Assembly: GCA_947474495.1 (NCBI GenBank)
Contig: CANJIM010000022.1
Location: 1-40,317 of the forward strand
Direction: 5' to 3'
Length of the DNA stretch: 40,317 nt
Source of the DNA: Rhodospirillaceae bacterium
Lineage (GTDB): Bacteria; Pseudomonadota; Alphaproteobacteria; SMXQ01
Under the pieces are notes generated by a model, which searched no databases, was not told where the DNA came from, and saw nothing but the letters and a program-made list of their open reading frames with translations. A program made the translations under genes and the position numbers. Shown piece by piece: positions 17,823 to 27,491 of the stretch (position 1 is its first letter; the number at the start of each line of letters is the position of its first letter).

Positions 17823-17850
17823 CGCCCGCCGTCAATGTGAACGGCGGGCG
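17823..17850. terminator. Bidirectional terminator between rnhB and ccrM
   Basis: A perfect 10-bp stem CGCCCGCCGT (17823-17832) and ACGGCGGGCG (17841-17850) encloses an 8-nt loop. On the minus strand it is followed by six T, a good terminator for ccrM. On the plus strand a weaker AAAGTTTGTTTTT follows, which could end the antiporter-rnhB transcript. Confidence 0.8.
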
Positions 17851-17962
17851 AAAGTTTGTTTTTGCGAAGAAGAAAATATGCCGTGCGGGAAAGTCCGAAC
17901 GGCAGAACGAAAAGGCACGGCGTCGGCGACGAACCCGGCAGTAGAAGTGCCGGGGCCTCGAA

Positions 17963-19250
<1,288 letters not shown>

Positions 19251-19557
19251 AGGATTTAGTCCTGGTCGAAAGAGGTAGCGGCCCCCGTCCCGCCGTTTTG
19301 AAACGCACCTCGACGGCGATTGAGACGGTTCCATTCAACATTAAACGATCATGCGCCGGCAGCGACGGCAGGAGATAAACGCGAAGTCCGCAGCGCGACA
19401 CTGCCCATCGCCTGCTCACGCATCTTCATGGCACGGCAATTGCTTGATCCTCCGCGACAATCCTGACGCCAAAACCCCTGTTTTCAGCGAGCGCAACGCC
19501 GCTTCACCATTCTATACTTGATTCACAATTCAATCGTCACCTGAAGGACATTTGAGC

Positions 19558-20607
19558 ATGCAGAAGATGATCGCCGCCGCCGCCGCATATTGCCTGCTGA
19601 CGGCGATATCGGCCACGGCTGTCGCGCAAACTGCCGACGAGAAGAAGATCGCCGATTTCTACAAGGGCAACACTGTCTACGTGCTCATCAGCTCCGCTCC
19701 CGGCGGCAGCTTCGATCTCTACGGCCGCATCGTCGGCAAGTACATGGCGAAGTACATTCCCGGCAATCCGAACATCGTGCCGCAGAACCTGCCCGGCGCC
19801 GGCGGCTACACCGCGGGCGCCCGCATCTCGGTGACTGCGGCGCAGGACGGCACATCGATTGGCATCCTTAACCCAGCCGTCATCATGGACCCGCTGCTGG
19901 GCGATCCCGCGCAAGGCAACAAACGCCTGAACCTGGCTTATCTCGGCAACGCCGCGCCCAATCTCGAAGGCTGCTTCATGCGCACTGACGCGCCGGCCAA
20001 GTCCTTTGAGGGCGCCTTGAAGACCGAGGTGGTGATGGGCGCCACCGCCACCACGGCCGGCTCGGCCTACGGCTATCTTATGCTGCTGCGCCATGTGCTC
20101 GACGTGAAAATGAAGATCGTTTCCGGCTACGTCAGCACCACCGAGATCATGCTGGCCATGGATCGCAACGAAGTGCAGGCGATCTGCGGCGTCGGTTATG
20201 AGAGCGTGCTGATCTCGAAACCCGAATGGTTCGCCAACGACACGGTGCGCGCCTTCACCTACCAGGGCTCGAAGGTGCTGACCGAGAAAGAAATGGCGAC
20301 CGCCAAGCCCGCCGTCGCCTACGCCAAGACCAACGAGCAGCGCCAGATGATGGAGCTATACAACCGCCAGGGCGAGTTCGGCCGGCCCTTCGTCACCGGC
20401 GCGACCGTGCCGCCCGAGCGCATCACGGCGCTGCGCGCCGCTTTCATGAGCGCCATGAAGGACCCGGAGTTGGTCAAGGAGCTGAAGACGCGCGGCCTAG
20501 ACGTCGACCCGATGGACGGCGAGACAGTGCAGAAGCTCGTCGCCGAGGTCTATGCCATGCCGCCGGAGATTGTCGAGAAGACACGCGCGGTCATGAATTC
20601 GAAATAA
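19558..20607 (+). CDS. Bug/TctC-family periplasmic solute receptor, copy 2
   Basis: The 349-residue secreted receptor has an N-terminal signal peptide (about 1-23, ending in TAVAQ|T). The TctC-like fold follows, with YVLISSAPGGSFDLYGR, the NIVPQNLPGAGGYT loop and AQDGTSIGI. The ATG at 19558 is preferred over the TTG at 19552; AAGGA lies about 10 nt upstream. It is a close paralogue of the receptor at 25173: both have GCFxRTDAPAKSF, a second Cys in a xCG motif, and VQKLVAEVYAMPPE near the end. Two conserved cysteines in a periplasmic protein suggest a disulfide. No TctA/TctB permease is present. The ligand is unknown. Confidence 0.87.
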   Translation: MQKMIAAAAAYCLLTAISATAVAQTADEKKIADFYKGNTVYVLISSAPGGSFDLYGRIVGKYMAKYIPGNPNIVPQNLPGAGGYTAGARISVTAAQDGTSIGILNPAVIMDPLLGDPAQGNKRLNLAYLGNAAPNLEGCFMRTDAPAKSFEGALKTEVVMGATATTAGSAYGYLMLLRHVLDVKMKIVSGYVSTTEIMLAMDRNEVQAICGVGYESVLISKPEWFANDTVRAFTYQGSKVLTEKEMATAKPAVAYAKTNEQRQMMELYNRQGEFGRPFVTGATVPPERITALRAAFMSAMKDPELVKELKTRGLDVDPMDGETVQKLVAEVYAMPPEIVEKTRAVMNSK

Positions 20608-20620
20608 GCCGACTGGATGG

Positions 20621-20637
20621 CCGCTCAATCTGAGCGG
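20621..20637. repeat. Short hairpin after Bug receptor copy 2
   Basis: CCGCTCA (20621-20627) and TGAGCGG (20631-20637) form a 7-bp stem with a 3-nt loop just after the receptor stop codon. It has no T-run, so it may protect the mRNA end; the main terminator is the larger hairpin at 20723. Confidence 0.4.
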
Positions 20638-20722
20638 TCCGACAGGCATAGACTGAAGCCGAATTCTAAAGATGCGCGAAGCGCTAGGCTCCATGTGAGC
20701 GGCGCGCGATAGCGTGAAACGA

Positions 20723-20752
20723 AAAGGGCGTCGCTGCGAGGCGACGCCCTTT
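20723..20752. terminator. Bidirectional terminator between converging genes
   Basis: A perfect 12-bp stem AAAGGGCGTCGC (20723-20734) and GCGACGCCCTTT (20741-20752) surrounds a 6-nt loop. On the minus strand the stem is followed by TCGTTT after a CTTTT edge, suited to end the gene at 20775. It can also stop transcription from the Bug receptor gene. Confidence 0.75.
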
Positions 20753-20774
20753 ATGCGAGTCGTCTCCATGGCGC

Positions 20775-22982
20775 TTACTTCGCCAATGGATCCGGCCGCA
20801 GCTGGAAGTGCGTCGCCAGCGGCTTGGTGCCCTTGCCGCCTTCGATCAGCCAAGGTGTGCGATCGCCGTTCGTCGTCCACAGGCCACGACCTTTCCAACC
20901 GGCATTGGGATCGTCAATGCGGCCGTCGAAGCCCTTGGCGTAGAAGCCGAGCGGATAGGGCACGCGCAGGTTGACCATCTTGCCGTCCTTCAGCGCGACG
21001 AGGCCGTCGTTGAGGTTGGCGGTGGACATCGGCACATCCTCGCCGAGGCCGAAGGTGTTGTGCTGATCGACCCAACTGTAATAGCTCGACTCGGCGCTGT
21101 TATCGCCGATGCCGTCGAAACCGGGGCCGGGATATTTGTAGAACGTCCAACCCTCGGGGCAGTGGTTGCCCGTCGCCGCCGGGCCATTGAGCGGGCCCTT
21201 GCACTTGGCGCGGTCGAAGGCGCCCATGTGGCCCGAGGCGAGCGAGACCCACACCACGCCCTTCTTGTCGATGTCAGCGCCGCGCGGGCCGAAGCCGGGG
21301 GCCGGCACGTTGTAGATCTCGGCGAGCGCGGTATGCGTCGGGTCCGAACCCGGCGCGATGCGCACCACAGCGCCGGGGTTGGAGCGGATCGAGCCCCACA
21401 CCGAGCCGTCGGTCGGATGCGGCATCACGGCATAGAAGCTCGCCGAGATGCGCTTATCCTTGCCAGGATCGACCGCGACGTTGGGCTCGACATAGTCGTC
21501 GCGCTTGCCGTTGCCGTTGGTGTCCAACACCATCGGCGTCCAGCCCTGCGATTTGACGATGTCGCCGGTCTCGTCGAGCATCTTGGTGTTGATCCAACCG
21601 ATCACCTGGCCGCCGCCGCTCGTCCACAATGTGTCGTTGGCGTCATAGCCGAACTGCAGATGGTGCGTCTGGAAACAGGTCTGCAGCGGCGTGTATTTGC
21701 CGGTCTTCGGATCGTACATCGTGACGCGGCGCTGCGAACGGTCGAGCGGGAAGACCTTGGCCGACGGATGGTCCGAACCCTTCTTGCAGAAATCCGGGTT
21801 GTCCGGCCCGTGGCCGGTCGCCGACAGCCACAGCCGGCCGTCGCGGCCGAACATGGAGTTGTGGTTGTTGGCCTTGGTGTCCCAAATTTTCTCGTCGCCC
21901 CAATAGGCCGAGGGCTGCAGGCTTTCGGCCGAAGCGGCATGGCCGGGGCCGAGCGCTTCGGGCGTGCCGGCTGCCACCGTCATGCGAAAGGACGACGTCG
22001 TGTTCTTCACCGGATCGAGGATCGGCACCAGGTCCGAGCTATATTCCGGCGAGCCGTAGAGCGGGCCGTAGGCGTTCACCGTCGGGAAGCGCCGATCGGA
22101 GGCGATCAGGTCGTGAACGTATTTCTTCGCCTCCATCCACTCCCACATGGTGACGACGATGTTGCGTTCGGCGCCTTGCGGCCGCTCGGGTTTGGTCTTC
22201 GGCAGCTCGCCCTTGGCGACGCGCGCGGTCCAATCGCCGAACTGCTGATAGGGCACGCCGCCGAGCTGGCCGGCGAGAATATTGACCATGCTTTCGCCGG
22301 CCTGGCCCGCTTGCGTGCGGCGCATCCAGGCGTCGGCATGGTCGGGGAATTCTTTCAGAAACTCCGGCGGAATGGTGCGCGTCGATTGCTGGCCGAGCTG
22401 ATGGCAGCCGACGCAGCCGTTGTTCTTCATCAGGTTCAGCCAGTCGGACTGCTTGATCGCCGCCGGGATGTCGCTCTTGCCACCGAATTGGTCGGCCGCG
22501 GGAATCTTCAGCATCGAATACCAATAGATCGCCGGATAAATCTTCGCCGCCGTCGCCGCGTCGGGCGCGGCGCTCGCCCGGTGGTTCACCAGCTTGCCAG
22601 GCTCGGACTTCACCTTGGGGGAATCGACGAGACCGTAGCCGCGCACCCACAGGTCGTACGTGGCCTTCGGCAGATCGGGGACGACATAGCGGCCCTGGTC
22701 ATCGGTGACGACGACGCGGATGAAACGCGTCGGCAAGTCGCGCGTCTCGGCAATGACCCAGACGCCGGCCTCGGGACCGTTCGGGCCGCTGACGACGCCG
22801 CCGATATCGTCGGCGTCGATGGCGACCGTCTGCTGCGCGACGGCGCCGCCGATCCACAGCGGCGAGACTGCCACGGCGGCGACGAACAGCAACAGGCAGA
22901 GCCCGCCCAGCAGATGGCGCGGCTGCAGCAGCGAGCGATGATGCGCGAAACGCGGACGCACGGATGGCGTGGGCTTGGTCAT
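20775..22982 (-). CDS. Exported protein with carboxypeptidase-regulatory-like segment, c-heme motif and beta-propeller-like repeats
   Basis: The 735-residue product starts at 22982 with a basic N-terminus and a hydrophobic signal/anchor (about 24-46, GGAVAQ|Q). Residues 57-118 (GGVVSGPNGPEAGVWVIAET... DDQGRYVVPDLP) look like a carboxypeptidase regulatory-like beta domain. A single CxxCH heme-binding motif follows at 190-194 (NNGCVGCHQLG). The remainder repeats a motif of the type G.LW.S (DGRLWLSATG, NDTLWTSGGG, DGSVWGSIRS, KGVVWVSLAS, GRGLWTTNGD), like streptogramin-lyase/Vgb-type propellers. GGGGGAGA about seven nt before the ATG supports the start; the ATG at 23069 would add 29 residues. 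It is likely a periplasmic monoheme protein. Substrate and electron partner are unknown. Confidence 0.8.
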   Translation of the reverse strand: MTKPTPSVRPRFAHHRSLLQPRHLLGGLCLLLFVAAVAVSPLWIGGAVAQQTVAIDADDIGGVVSGPNGPEAGVWVIAETRDLPTRFIRVVVTDDQGRYVVPDLPKATYDLWVRGYGLVDSPKVKSEPGKLVNHRASAAPDAATAAKIYPAIYWYSMLKIPAADQFGGKSDIPAAIKQSDWLNLMKNNGCVGCHQLGQQSTRTIPPEFLKEFPDHADAWMRRTQAGQAGESMVNILAGQLGGVPYQQFGDWTARVAKGELPKTKPERPQGAERNIVVTMWEWMEAKKYVHDLIASDRRFPTVNAYGPLYGSPEYSSDLVPILDPVKNTTSSFRMTVAAGTPEALGPGHAASAESLQPSAYWGDEKIWDTKANNHNSMFGRDGRLWLSATGHGPDNPDFCKKGSDHPSAKVFPLDRSQRRVTMYDPKTGKYTPLQTCFQTHHLQFGYDANDTLWTSGGGQVIGWINTKMLDETGDIVKSQGWTPMVLDTNGNGKRDDYVEPNVAVDPGKDKRISASFYAVMPHPTDGSVWGSIRSNPGAVVRIAPGSDPTHTALAEIYNVPAPGFGPRGADIDKKGVVWVSLASGHMGAFDRAKCKGPLNGPAATGNHCPEGWTFYKYPGPGFDGIGDNSAESSYYSWVDQHNTFGLGEDVPMSTANLNDGLVALKDGKMVNLRVPYPLGFYAKGFDGRIDDPNAGWKGRGLWTTNGDRTPWLIEGGKGTKPLATHFQLRPDPLAK

Positions 22983-23248
22983 GGATGTCTCCCCCTCTGA
23001 ACGGCGCTCCTGCGATGAAGGAGTGTCCGTCGATCCCTGTGGCGCGCAATGCAAGGGCGCGCTTGTCATTCCATCCGCCTTTTCGGCGGTTTCTGGCCGC
23101 TATTAGGCGGGCCGCAGCGGTAGAGAGTCAAGCCGGCCAAAAGCGGGATTCCGCCACAAATACGGGACGCTGTTGCACGAGAATCGCCGCAATAGCCGGC
23201 TTGCCCGCGCTGTGATGCCGGGACCCGTTACCGTCTAAGCCGCGCCGA

Positions 23249-24682
23249 CTAGACCGCCGGCTGCTCCAGCCCGTAGGCCGCCGCCATCACGCGGATGTCG
23301 GCGAGCTTGGCGTGGAAGGCGGACCAGTCGTCGCGTTCGGCGATCGGCGACCAGGTCGCCTCCATCTCCTCGATCACCATGCTGCAAGCTTTGCCCTGCT
23401 GGAAATAGCCCTGATCGAGCGCCGACGGATTGCGCGGCGCGTAGTCGGCCCAGGCACGGCGCACGGTACGGAAGTCCTCGCGCGCATATAGGGCGGCGCT
23501 CGGGCCGGCGTTCGCGCGCGCGGCGCTCGCCTCGCCGCCGAACCAATCGAAGAAGACCTGCTCGTAGGGCGCGGCGCTGGCGGCGAGGAAACCGTAAAGC
23601 GCCGCGACCAAGGGATCATCCTTCGCCGGGCCTTGCGGGATCAATCCAAGGCGCGCGATGAGCGCATGGGCGAAGGCGCGCTGCAGCGTCGGCGCGAAGA
23701 TCTCCTGCGCCTTGGCGATATCCTCGGCCGGTGCGAAACCGGCGAAACATTCGCCGAGCCGCGCCAGATTCCACGCCAGCGCCGTCGGCTGCTGGCCGAA
23801 GGCATAGATCTTGGTGCGGTCGAAATAGGCGGCGGTGAAATCCATATCGAAGGTCGGCACGAAGCGCCACGGCCCGTAATCGAAGCTCTCGCCGGTGACG
23901 TTGATATTGTCCGTGTTCAGCACGCCATGGGCGAAACCGGCGGCGAGCCATTGCGCGCCGGTGACGGCGACGGATTTGCACACCGCTTCGAGGAAAGCGA
24001 TCACGCGTGCCGCTCCCGTCTCGCCGGCCAACTCCGGATAATAATAGCGGATGCAATGATCGATCAGCGTTTCGAGGGCGGCGCGATCCTCGAAATGGGC
24101 GTAGCGCTGGAAGGTGCCGATGCGCATGTGCGAATGGCCGAGCCGCACCAGCACGGCGGAGCGCGTCGGCGACGGCTCATCGTTGCGCATGAGCTGCTCG
24201 CCGGTCTCGATCAGGCTGAAGGCTTTTGACGTGTTGACGCCGAGCGCCTGCAGCATTTCCGCAGCGAGCACCTCGCGCACGCCGCCCTTGAGCGTCAGGC
24301 GACCGTCGCCCTGTCGCGACCAGGGCGTCTGGCCGCTGCCCTTGGTGGCAAGATCGAGCAGGCGGCCGCTGCCCTGTTCGCGGACTTGCGCGAACAAAAA
24401 GCCGCGACCGTCGCCGAGGTTCGGGTTGTAGCTACGAAACTGATGGCCGTGATAGCGCAGCGCCAGGGGCGTCGGCAGATTGCCGGGCAGCGGCCGAAAG
24501 CGGCCGAAGTGATCGATCCATTCGGCGTCGGTCAGACCAGCGAGTCCGACCGTCGCGGCCACGCGATCGTTACGGTGGCGCAGGATCGTCTGCGGAAAAT
24601 CGGCGGCGGCGACGACGTCATAGAAATGGCCGCCCAAATCCTGATGGGCGACGGACGGCTGATAATGCGGACTCACAGGCAT
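23249..24682 (-). CDS. selO: Protein adenylyltransferase SelO (YdiU/UPF0061 family)
   Basis: The 477-residue pseudokinase transfers AMP from ATP to Ser, Thr or Tyr of target proteins, a role tied to oxidative stress in E. coli. Family motifs are complete: PLALRYHGHQFRSYNPNLGDGRG (here residues 72-94), DLATKGSGQTPWSRQGDGR with Lys114, LGVNTSKA, AHGVLNTDN (251-259) and FDYGPW (Asp268). The C-terminus ends EQPAV and lacks the terminal Cys or selenocysteine of some homologues, though it keeps the Cys in QGKACSM. It has no operon partner; the gap before it contains no obvious promoter. Confidence 0.94.
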   Translation of the reverse strand: MPVSPHYQPSVAHQDLGGHFYDVVAAADFPQTILRHRNDRVAATVGLAGLTDAEWIDHFGRFRPLPGNLPTPLALRYHGHQFRSYNPNLGDGRGFLFAQVREQGSGRLLDLATKGSGQTPWSRQGDGRLTLKGGVREVLAAEMLQALGVNTSKAFSLIETGEQLMRNDEPSPTRSAVLVRLGHSHMRIGTFQRYAHFEDRAALETLIDHCIRYYYPELAGETGAARVIAFLEAVCKSVAVTGAQWLAAGFAHGVLNTDNINVTGESFDYGPWRFVPTFDMDFTAAYFDRTKIYAFGQQPTALAWNLARLGECFAGFAPAEDIAKAQEIFAPTLQRAFAHALIARLGLIPQGPAKDDPLVAALYGFLAASAAPYEQVFFDWFGGEASAARANAGPSAALYAREDFRTVRRAWADYAPRNPSALDQGYFQQGKACSMVIEEMEATWSPIAERDDWSAFHAKLADIRVMAAAYGLEQPAV

Positions 24683-25172
24683 GGTCAGGTTCGCTCTACA
24701 GACAGGCGCATTTCGTTCGGTCCTCGCTCAATAGAATTAGTGACTGTTACTTAAAAATTTCGCGAGGCGAACCCTAAACAGCCTGTTGCTGCGCTCCTCT
24801 TACGCATGCGGCGCGAAAATGAACAGCTGTTGCCGCGATAGGAGGCGACTTACATCTACTTCGTTCGCACACGAATGATTACGGCGCCCGTTTTCGCGCC
24901 ATGGCCGTCGTACAAAAATTGACACGATTCCTATGTTTGAGACATTATCGCTGACGGCGCCCAACGTGCGCGCCGCGTTTACAGTTCAATGGCACACGCT
25001 TTGCTACAGGGTTATGCGGTCATCAAACACGGCCGCGCCTGACGTGTGCCAACCAGTCCGACACTCTCGTCGATACGCTTTCCCACTGTTTTCTGACACG
25101 TCCTTTCTGTCGCTATCGATTTTTCGCGCCCCCCACAGCTCGATATTTAATTGCCCTGAGATGGAGTAGAGC
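24683..25172. other. Long AT-enriched intergenic region upstream of Bug receptor copy 3
   Basis: This 490-bp region between the divergent selO and receptor genes is visibly richer in A/T than its flanks. It contains a plausible sigma-70 promoter at 24919-24948, implying a 5' leader of roughly 215 nt. A 78-codon frame in the leader (24933-25169) has no protein-like pattern. No riboswitch could be recognised. Confidence 0.5.
24919..24948 (+). promoter_or_regulatory. Candidate sigma-70 promoter for Bug receptor copy 3
   Basis: A perfect -35 TTGACA (24919-24924) is followed by 18 nt and CATTAT (24943-24948), two mismatches from TATAAT. It lies 225 bp before the receptor start codon. Confidence 0.5.
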
Positions 25173-26246
25173 ATGCATAAGATAATCCTGCGTTCGTTGA
25201 GCTATTGCCTTCTGATAACGGCCGCCACGATCTCGCAGATGATTGCCCCATCAACCGCCAAGGCCGATGAGGCGTCCGATCGCAAGGTCGCAGAGTTCTA
25301 CAAGGGCAACACCGTCTATGTCGTGATCGGCTCGGCCGTCGGCGGTGGCTTCGACTTCTACGGCCGCGCCGTCGGTCGCTTCATGTCGAAATATTTGCCC
25401 GGCAATCCCACCGTCGTGCCGCAGAACATGCCGGGCGCCGGCAGCTTCACGGCGGCGGCCAAGGTCGCCGTTAACTCGCCGCAGGACGGCACCTATATCG
25501 GCGCGATCCAGCCGACCGCGATCCTCGATCCCGTCCTCGGCGATCCCAGCAAGGGCGCCAAGCGCCTGGACCTCGCTTTCCTCGGTAACGCCGCCGAGAA
25601 CGTCGAGGGCTGCTTCCTGCGCACCGACGCGCCAGCCAAGTCCTTCGCCGACATCTTCAACACCGAGGTCGTCCTCGGCGCCTCCAACGGCGCCTCGTCG
25701 ACGCGCGAATATCCCTCGATCCTGAAGAACGTGCTCGGCATGAAGTTCAAGATCGTCACCGGCTATCCCGGCAATGCCGACATCTTCCTCGCGATCGACC
25801 GCAACGAGGTGCATGGCATGTGCGGCTCCAGCATCCTCAACGTCATCGCCTCGCGGCCGCTCTGGTTCTCCGACAATATCGTTCGGATGGTCTCGCACCA
25901 GGGCATCAAGCCGTTGCCGGTGATGAAGGAGACTGAGGGCGTTCAGCCCAGCCTCAACTATGCCAAGACTGAGGAGCAGAAGCAGATCCTCAATCTCTAT
26001 GATCTGGGTGGCCGCTTCGGCCGGCCCTGGGTGACCGGAGCGACCGTGCCGGCAGAGCGGATCGCCGCGCTGCGCACCGCCTTCATGAAGTCGCTCAACG
26101 ATCCCGAACTCCAGAAGGAAGTCATCGCTCGCGGCCTCGAGGTCTCGCCGATGAGCGGCGAGGAAGTCCAAAAGCTCGTCGCCGAGGTCTATGCCATGCC
26201 GCCCGAGCTGCTGAAGAAGACCCGCGTCGCTCTCGGATACGAATAA
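25173..26246 (+). CDS. Bug/TctC-family periplasmic solute receptor, copy 3
   Basis: The 357-residue secreted receptor has a signal peptide of about 31 residues (ending in TAKADE) and the TctC fold: YVVIGSAVGGGFDFYGR, VVPQNMPGAGSFT, SPQDGTYIG. It is the close paralogue of copy 2 at 19558, sharing NAAxNxEGCFxRTDAPAKSF, a second Cys (HGMCGSS) and the near-identical C-terminal helix VQKLVAEVYAMPPE. One 32-nt stretch is identical in DNA. GGAG lies six nt before ATG 25173. A strong terminator follows. No membrane components of a TTT transporter are present, so it is an orphan receptor or uses a distant TctAB. Confidence 0.88.
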   Translation: MHKIILRSLSYCLLITAATISQMIAPSTAKADEASDRKVAEFYKGNTVYVVIGSAVGGGFDFYGRAVGRFMSKYLPGNPTVVPQNMPGAGSFTAAAKVAVNSPQDGTYIGAIQPTAILDPVLGDPSKGAKRLDLAFLGNAAENVEGCFLRTDAPAKSFADIFNTEVVLGASNGASSTREYPSILKNVLGMKFKIVTGYPGNADIFLAIDRNEVHGMCGSSILNVIASRPLWFSDNIVRMVSHQGIKPLPVMKETEGVQPSLNYAKTEEQKQILNLYDLGGRFGRPWVTGATVPAERIAALRTAFMKSLNDPELQKEVIARGLEVSPMSGEEVQKLVAEVYAMPPELLKKTRVALGYE

Positions 26247-26272
26247 GCCATCGTTTCCGCTCGACCGAACAA

Positions 26273-26309
26273 GCCGCCGGCGATGCCCAAGCTCGCCGGC
26301 GGCGACTTT
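26273..26309 (+). terminator. Rho-independent terminator after Bug receptor copy 3
   Basis: An 11-bp stem GCCGCCGGCGA (26273-26283) and TCGCCGGCGGC (26293-26303) is followed by GAC and six T. Its left arm and loop start are nearly identical to the terminator at 28539. Confidence 0.85.
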
Positions 26310-26462
26310 TTTACCCACTCCCGTCGCATGCGGCACGGCGGCCTTCGCCAGACCGCCGCTCTCTCCCAACTTGATGATTTCGTCTGACGAACACGCTTTT
26401 TCGTTCGCTGGCGCAGCGGCTTGTTCAGCCAAGCCTGGAGGCCACGCAAGATCACAGTGAGC

Positions 26463-26491
26463 TTGACCTTGCGCCCCTGCCAGACGAGAAT
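26463..26491 (+). promoter_or_regulatory. Candidate promoter of the AAA+/bicupin unit
   Basis: TTGACC (26463-26468), 17 nt, then GAGAAT (26486-26491) make a plausible sigma-70 promoter 65 bp before the ATPase start. A GANTC site (26488-26492) overlaps the -10. Other AT-rich hexamers downstream at 26505-26535 are alternatives. Confidence 0.4.
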
Positions 26492-26556
26492 CTCCAACAG
26501 ATCATTAGATCTATTTACAATTATTTTTTCATGATTTTGAACGCGAGGCAGTCAAC

Positions 26557-27411
26557 ATGCGTGCGAATGAAGGACATCATCATCTTTCGGGCGGCAACGT
26601 CGTCAGCTTTGAAAAGCTTGCCGTGCTGTTTGGCGGCAGCGCCGACGCCGTCACCCAGACAACCGACTTGGTCGGCGCTTTCTATACGGACCTGCTCTCC
26701 GAACTGACAGCAATCACCGAACATCAGTGGCGCTCGGACTCGCCGCGCGGGCTCATCAAGGGCTTCATGCTGAGCGGCCCGCCGGGCACCGGCAAGACCA
26801 CGATGGCCAAGCGCCTGACTTATGAGCTCGGCCGCAAGTTCCAGGCCGAGGACGAAGACGCGCCGCCGGTCGTGATGGCCTTTATCGACGGCGGCGAAAT
26901 CTCCCGTTCGCGCTACGGCGAAAGCGAAGAGCGCATCCGCGACATCTTCATGCATGCCAAGTCCGGCTTCACGGCGGCCGGTCAACGCTCGGTGTTGCTG
27001 TTCGACGATGTCGAATCGATTTTCATGTCGCGCGGCAGCCAGCACGCCAAGGAATGGCACTTCTCGCAAGACAGCGTGTTCTTTCACTCCATCGACGAAC
27101 TCGACACCTCGAAGTCCATCATCGTGCTCACGAGCAACCGGCCGGACCTTATCGACGAAGCGATCCGCGATCGTTTCCTGAGCTACACGGTCGACTATCC
27201 GGATCTCGACACGCTCATCCAGATGATCGCGCAGATTCCCGTGCTGCAGGAGCTCTCCGGCAAAGAGCATGCGGCGATGAAGGACGAGTTGGTCAAAGCC
27301 GTCAAAAAAGGCGAGGTGCGCAGCATGCGCGACGCTCAGCGTTTCGCGCTGCGCCGCTATGTCGCCAAATTGCTGAACCGCAAATCCATGGCACTGGAGC
27401 ACACGGACTAA
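26557..27411 (+). CDS. AAA+ ATPase of unknown role, paired with a bicupin
   Basis: The 284-residue single-domain AAA+ protein has Walker A GPPGTGKT (74-81), Walker B VLLFDD (146-151), sensor-1 LTSNRP (191-196) and arginine-finger candidates in IRDRF (203-207). A short N-terminal part (about 1-66) and a small helical C-terminal lid complete it. There is no DNA-binding, protease or transmembrane domain. Small AAA+ proteins of this size often act as remodelling chaperones or activases for one partner enzyme (CbbX and NorQ are known examples). GAGG about 10 nt before the ATG supports the start at 26557. The bicupin gene follows 80 bp later on the same strand before a common terminator, so the cupin is the likely client; this is inference. 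Confidence 0.88.
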   Translation: MRANEGHHHLSGGNVVSFEKLAVLFGGSADAVTQTTDLVGAFYTDLLSELTAITEHQWRSDSPRGLIKGFMLSGPPGTGKTTMAKRLTYELGRKFQAEDEDAPPVVMAFIDGGEISRSRYGESEERIRDIFMHAKSGFTAAGQRSVLLFDDVESIFMSRGSQHAKEWHFSQDSVFFHSIDELDTSKSIIVLTSNRPDLIDEAIRDRFLSYTVDYPDLDTLIQMIAQIPVLQELSGKEHAAMKDELVKAVKKGEVRSMRDAQRFALRRYVAKLLNRKSMALEHTD

Positions 27412-27469
27412 ACGATAATCACTGAACGACCGAGTTACTGAGCTACCGCGAATTGAACGAAAATCACTG
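27411..27469 (+). repeat. Direct repeats between the ATPase and bicupin genes
   Basis: AACGATAATCACTG (27411-27424) and AACGAAAATCACTG (27456-27469) differ at one base, and a shortened AACGAGAATG overlaps the bicupin start codon region. They may bind a regulator or reflect a small duplication. Confidence 0.5.
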
Positions 27470-27491
27470 GGCTAAAAAGGAATAAACGAGA

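Larger units (their letters stand above)
26247..26556. other. Intergenic region before the AAA+/bicupin unit
   Basis: This 310-bp gap holds the terminator of the receptor gene (26273-26309), a candidate promoter (26463-26491) and an AT-rich stretch at 26500-26540. On the minus strand, frames at 26310-26497 have moderately protein-like composition but no recognisable family, no ribosome site and no partner, so no gene is called. Confidence 0.45.

Noticed and set aside
20808-23000. Plus-strand frame of 730 codons opposite the heme/propeller protein
   Set aside because: Arg/Ala/His-rich shadow; the minus-strand frame has a signal peptide, CxxCH and repeats.
24933-25169. 78-codon frame in the leader of Bug receptor copy 3
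   Set aside because: Random composition and no ribosome site; better explained as untranslated leader.
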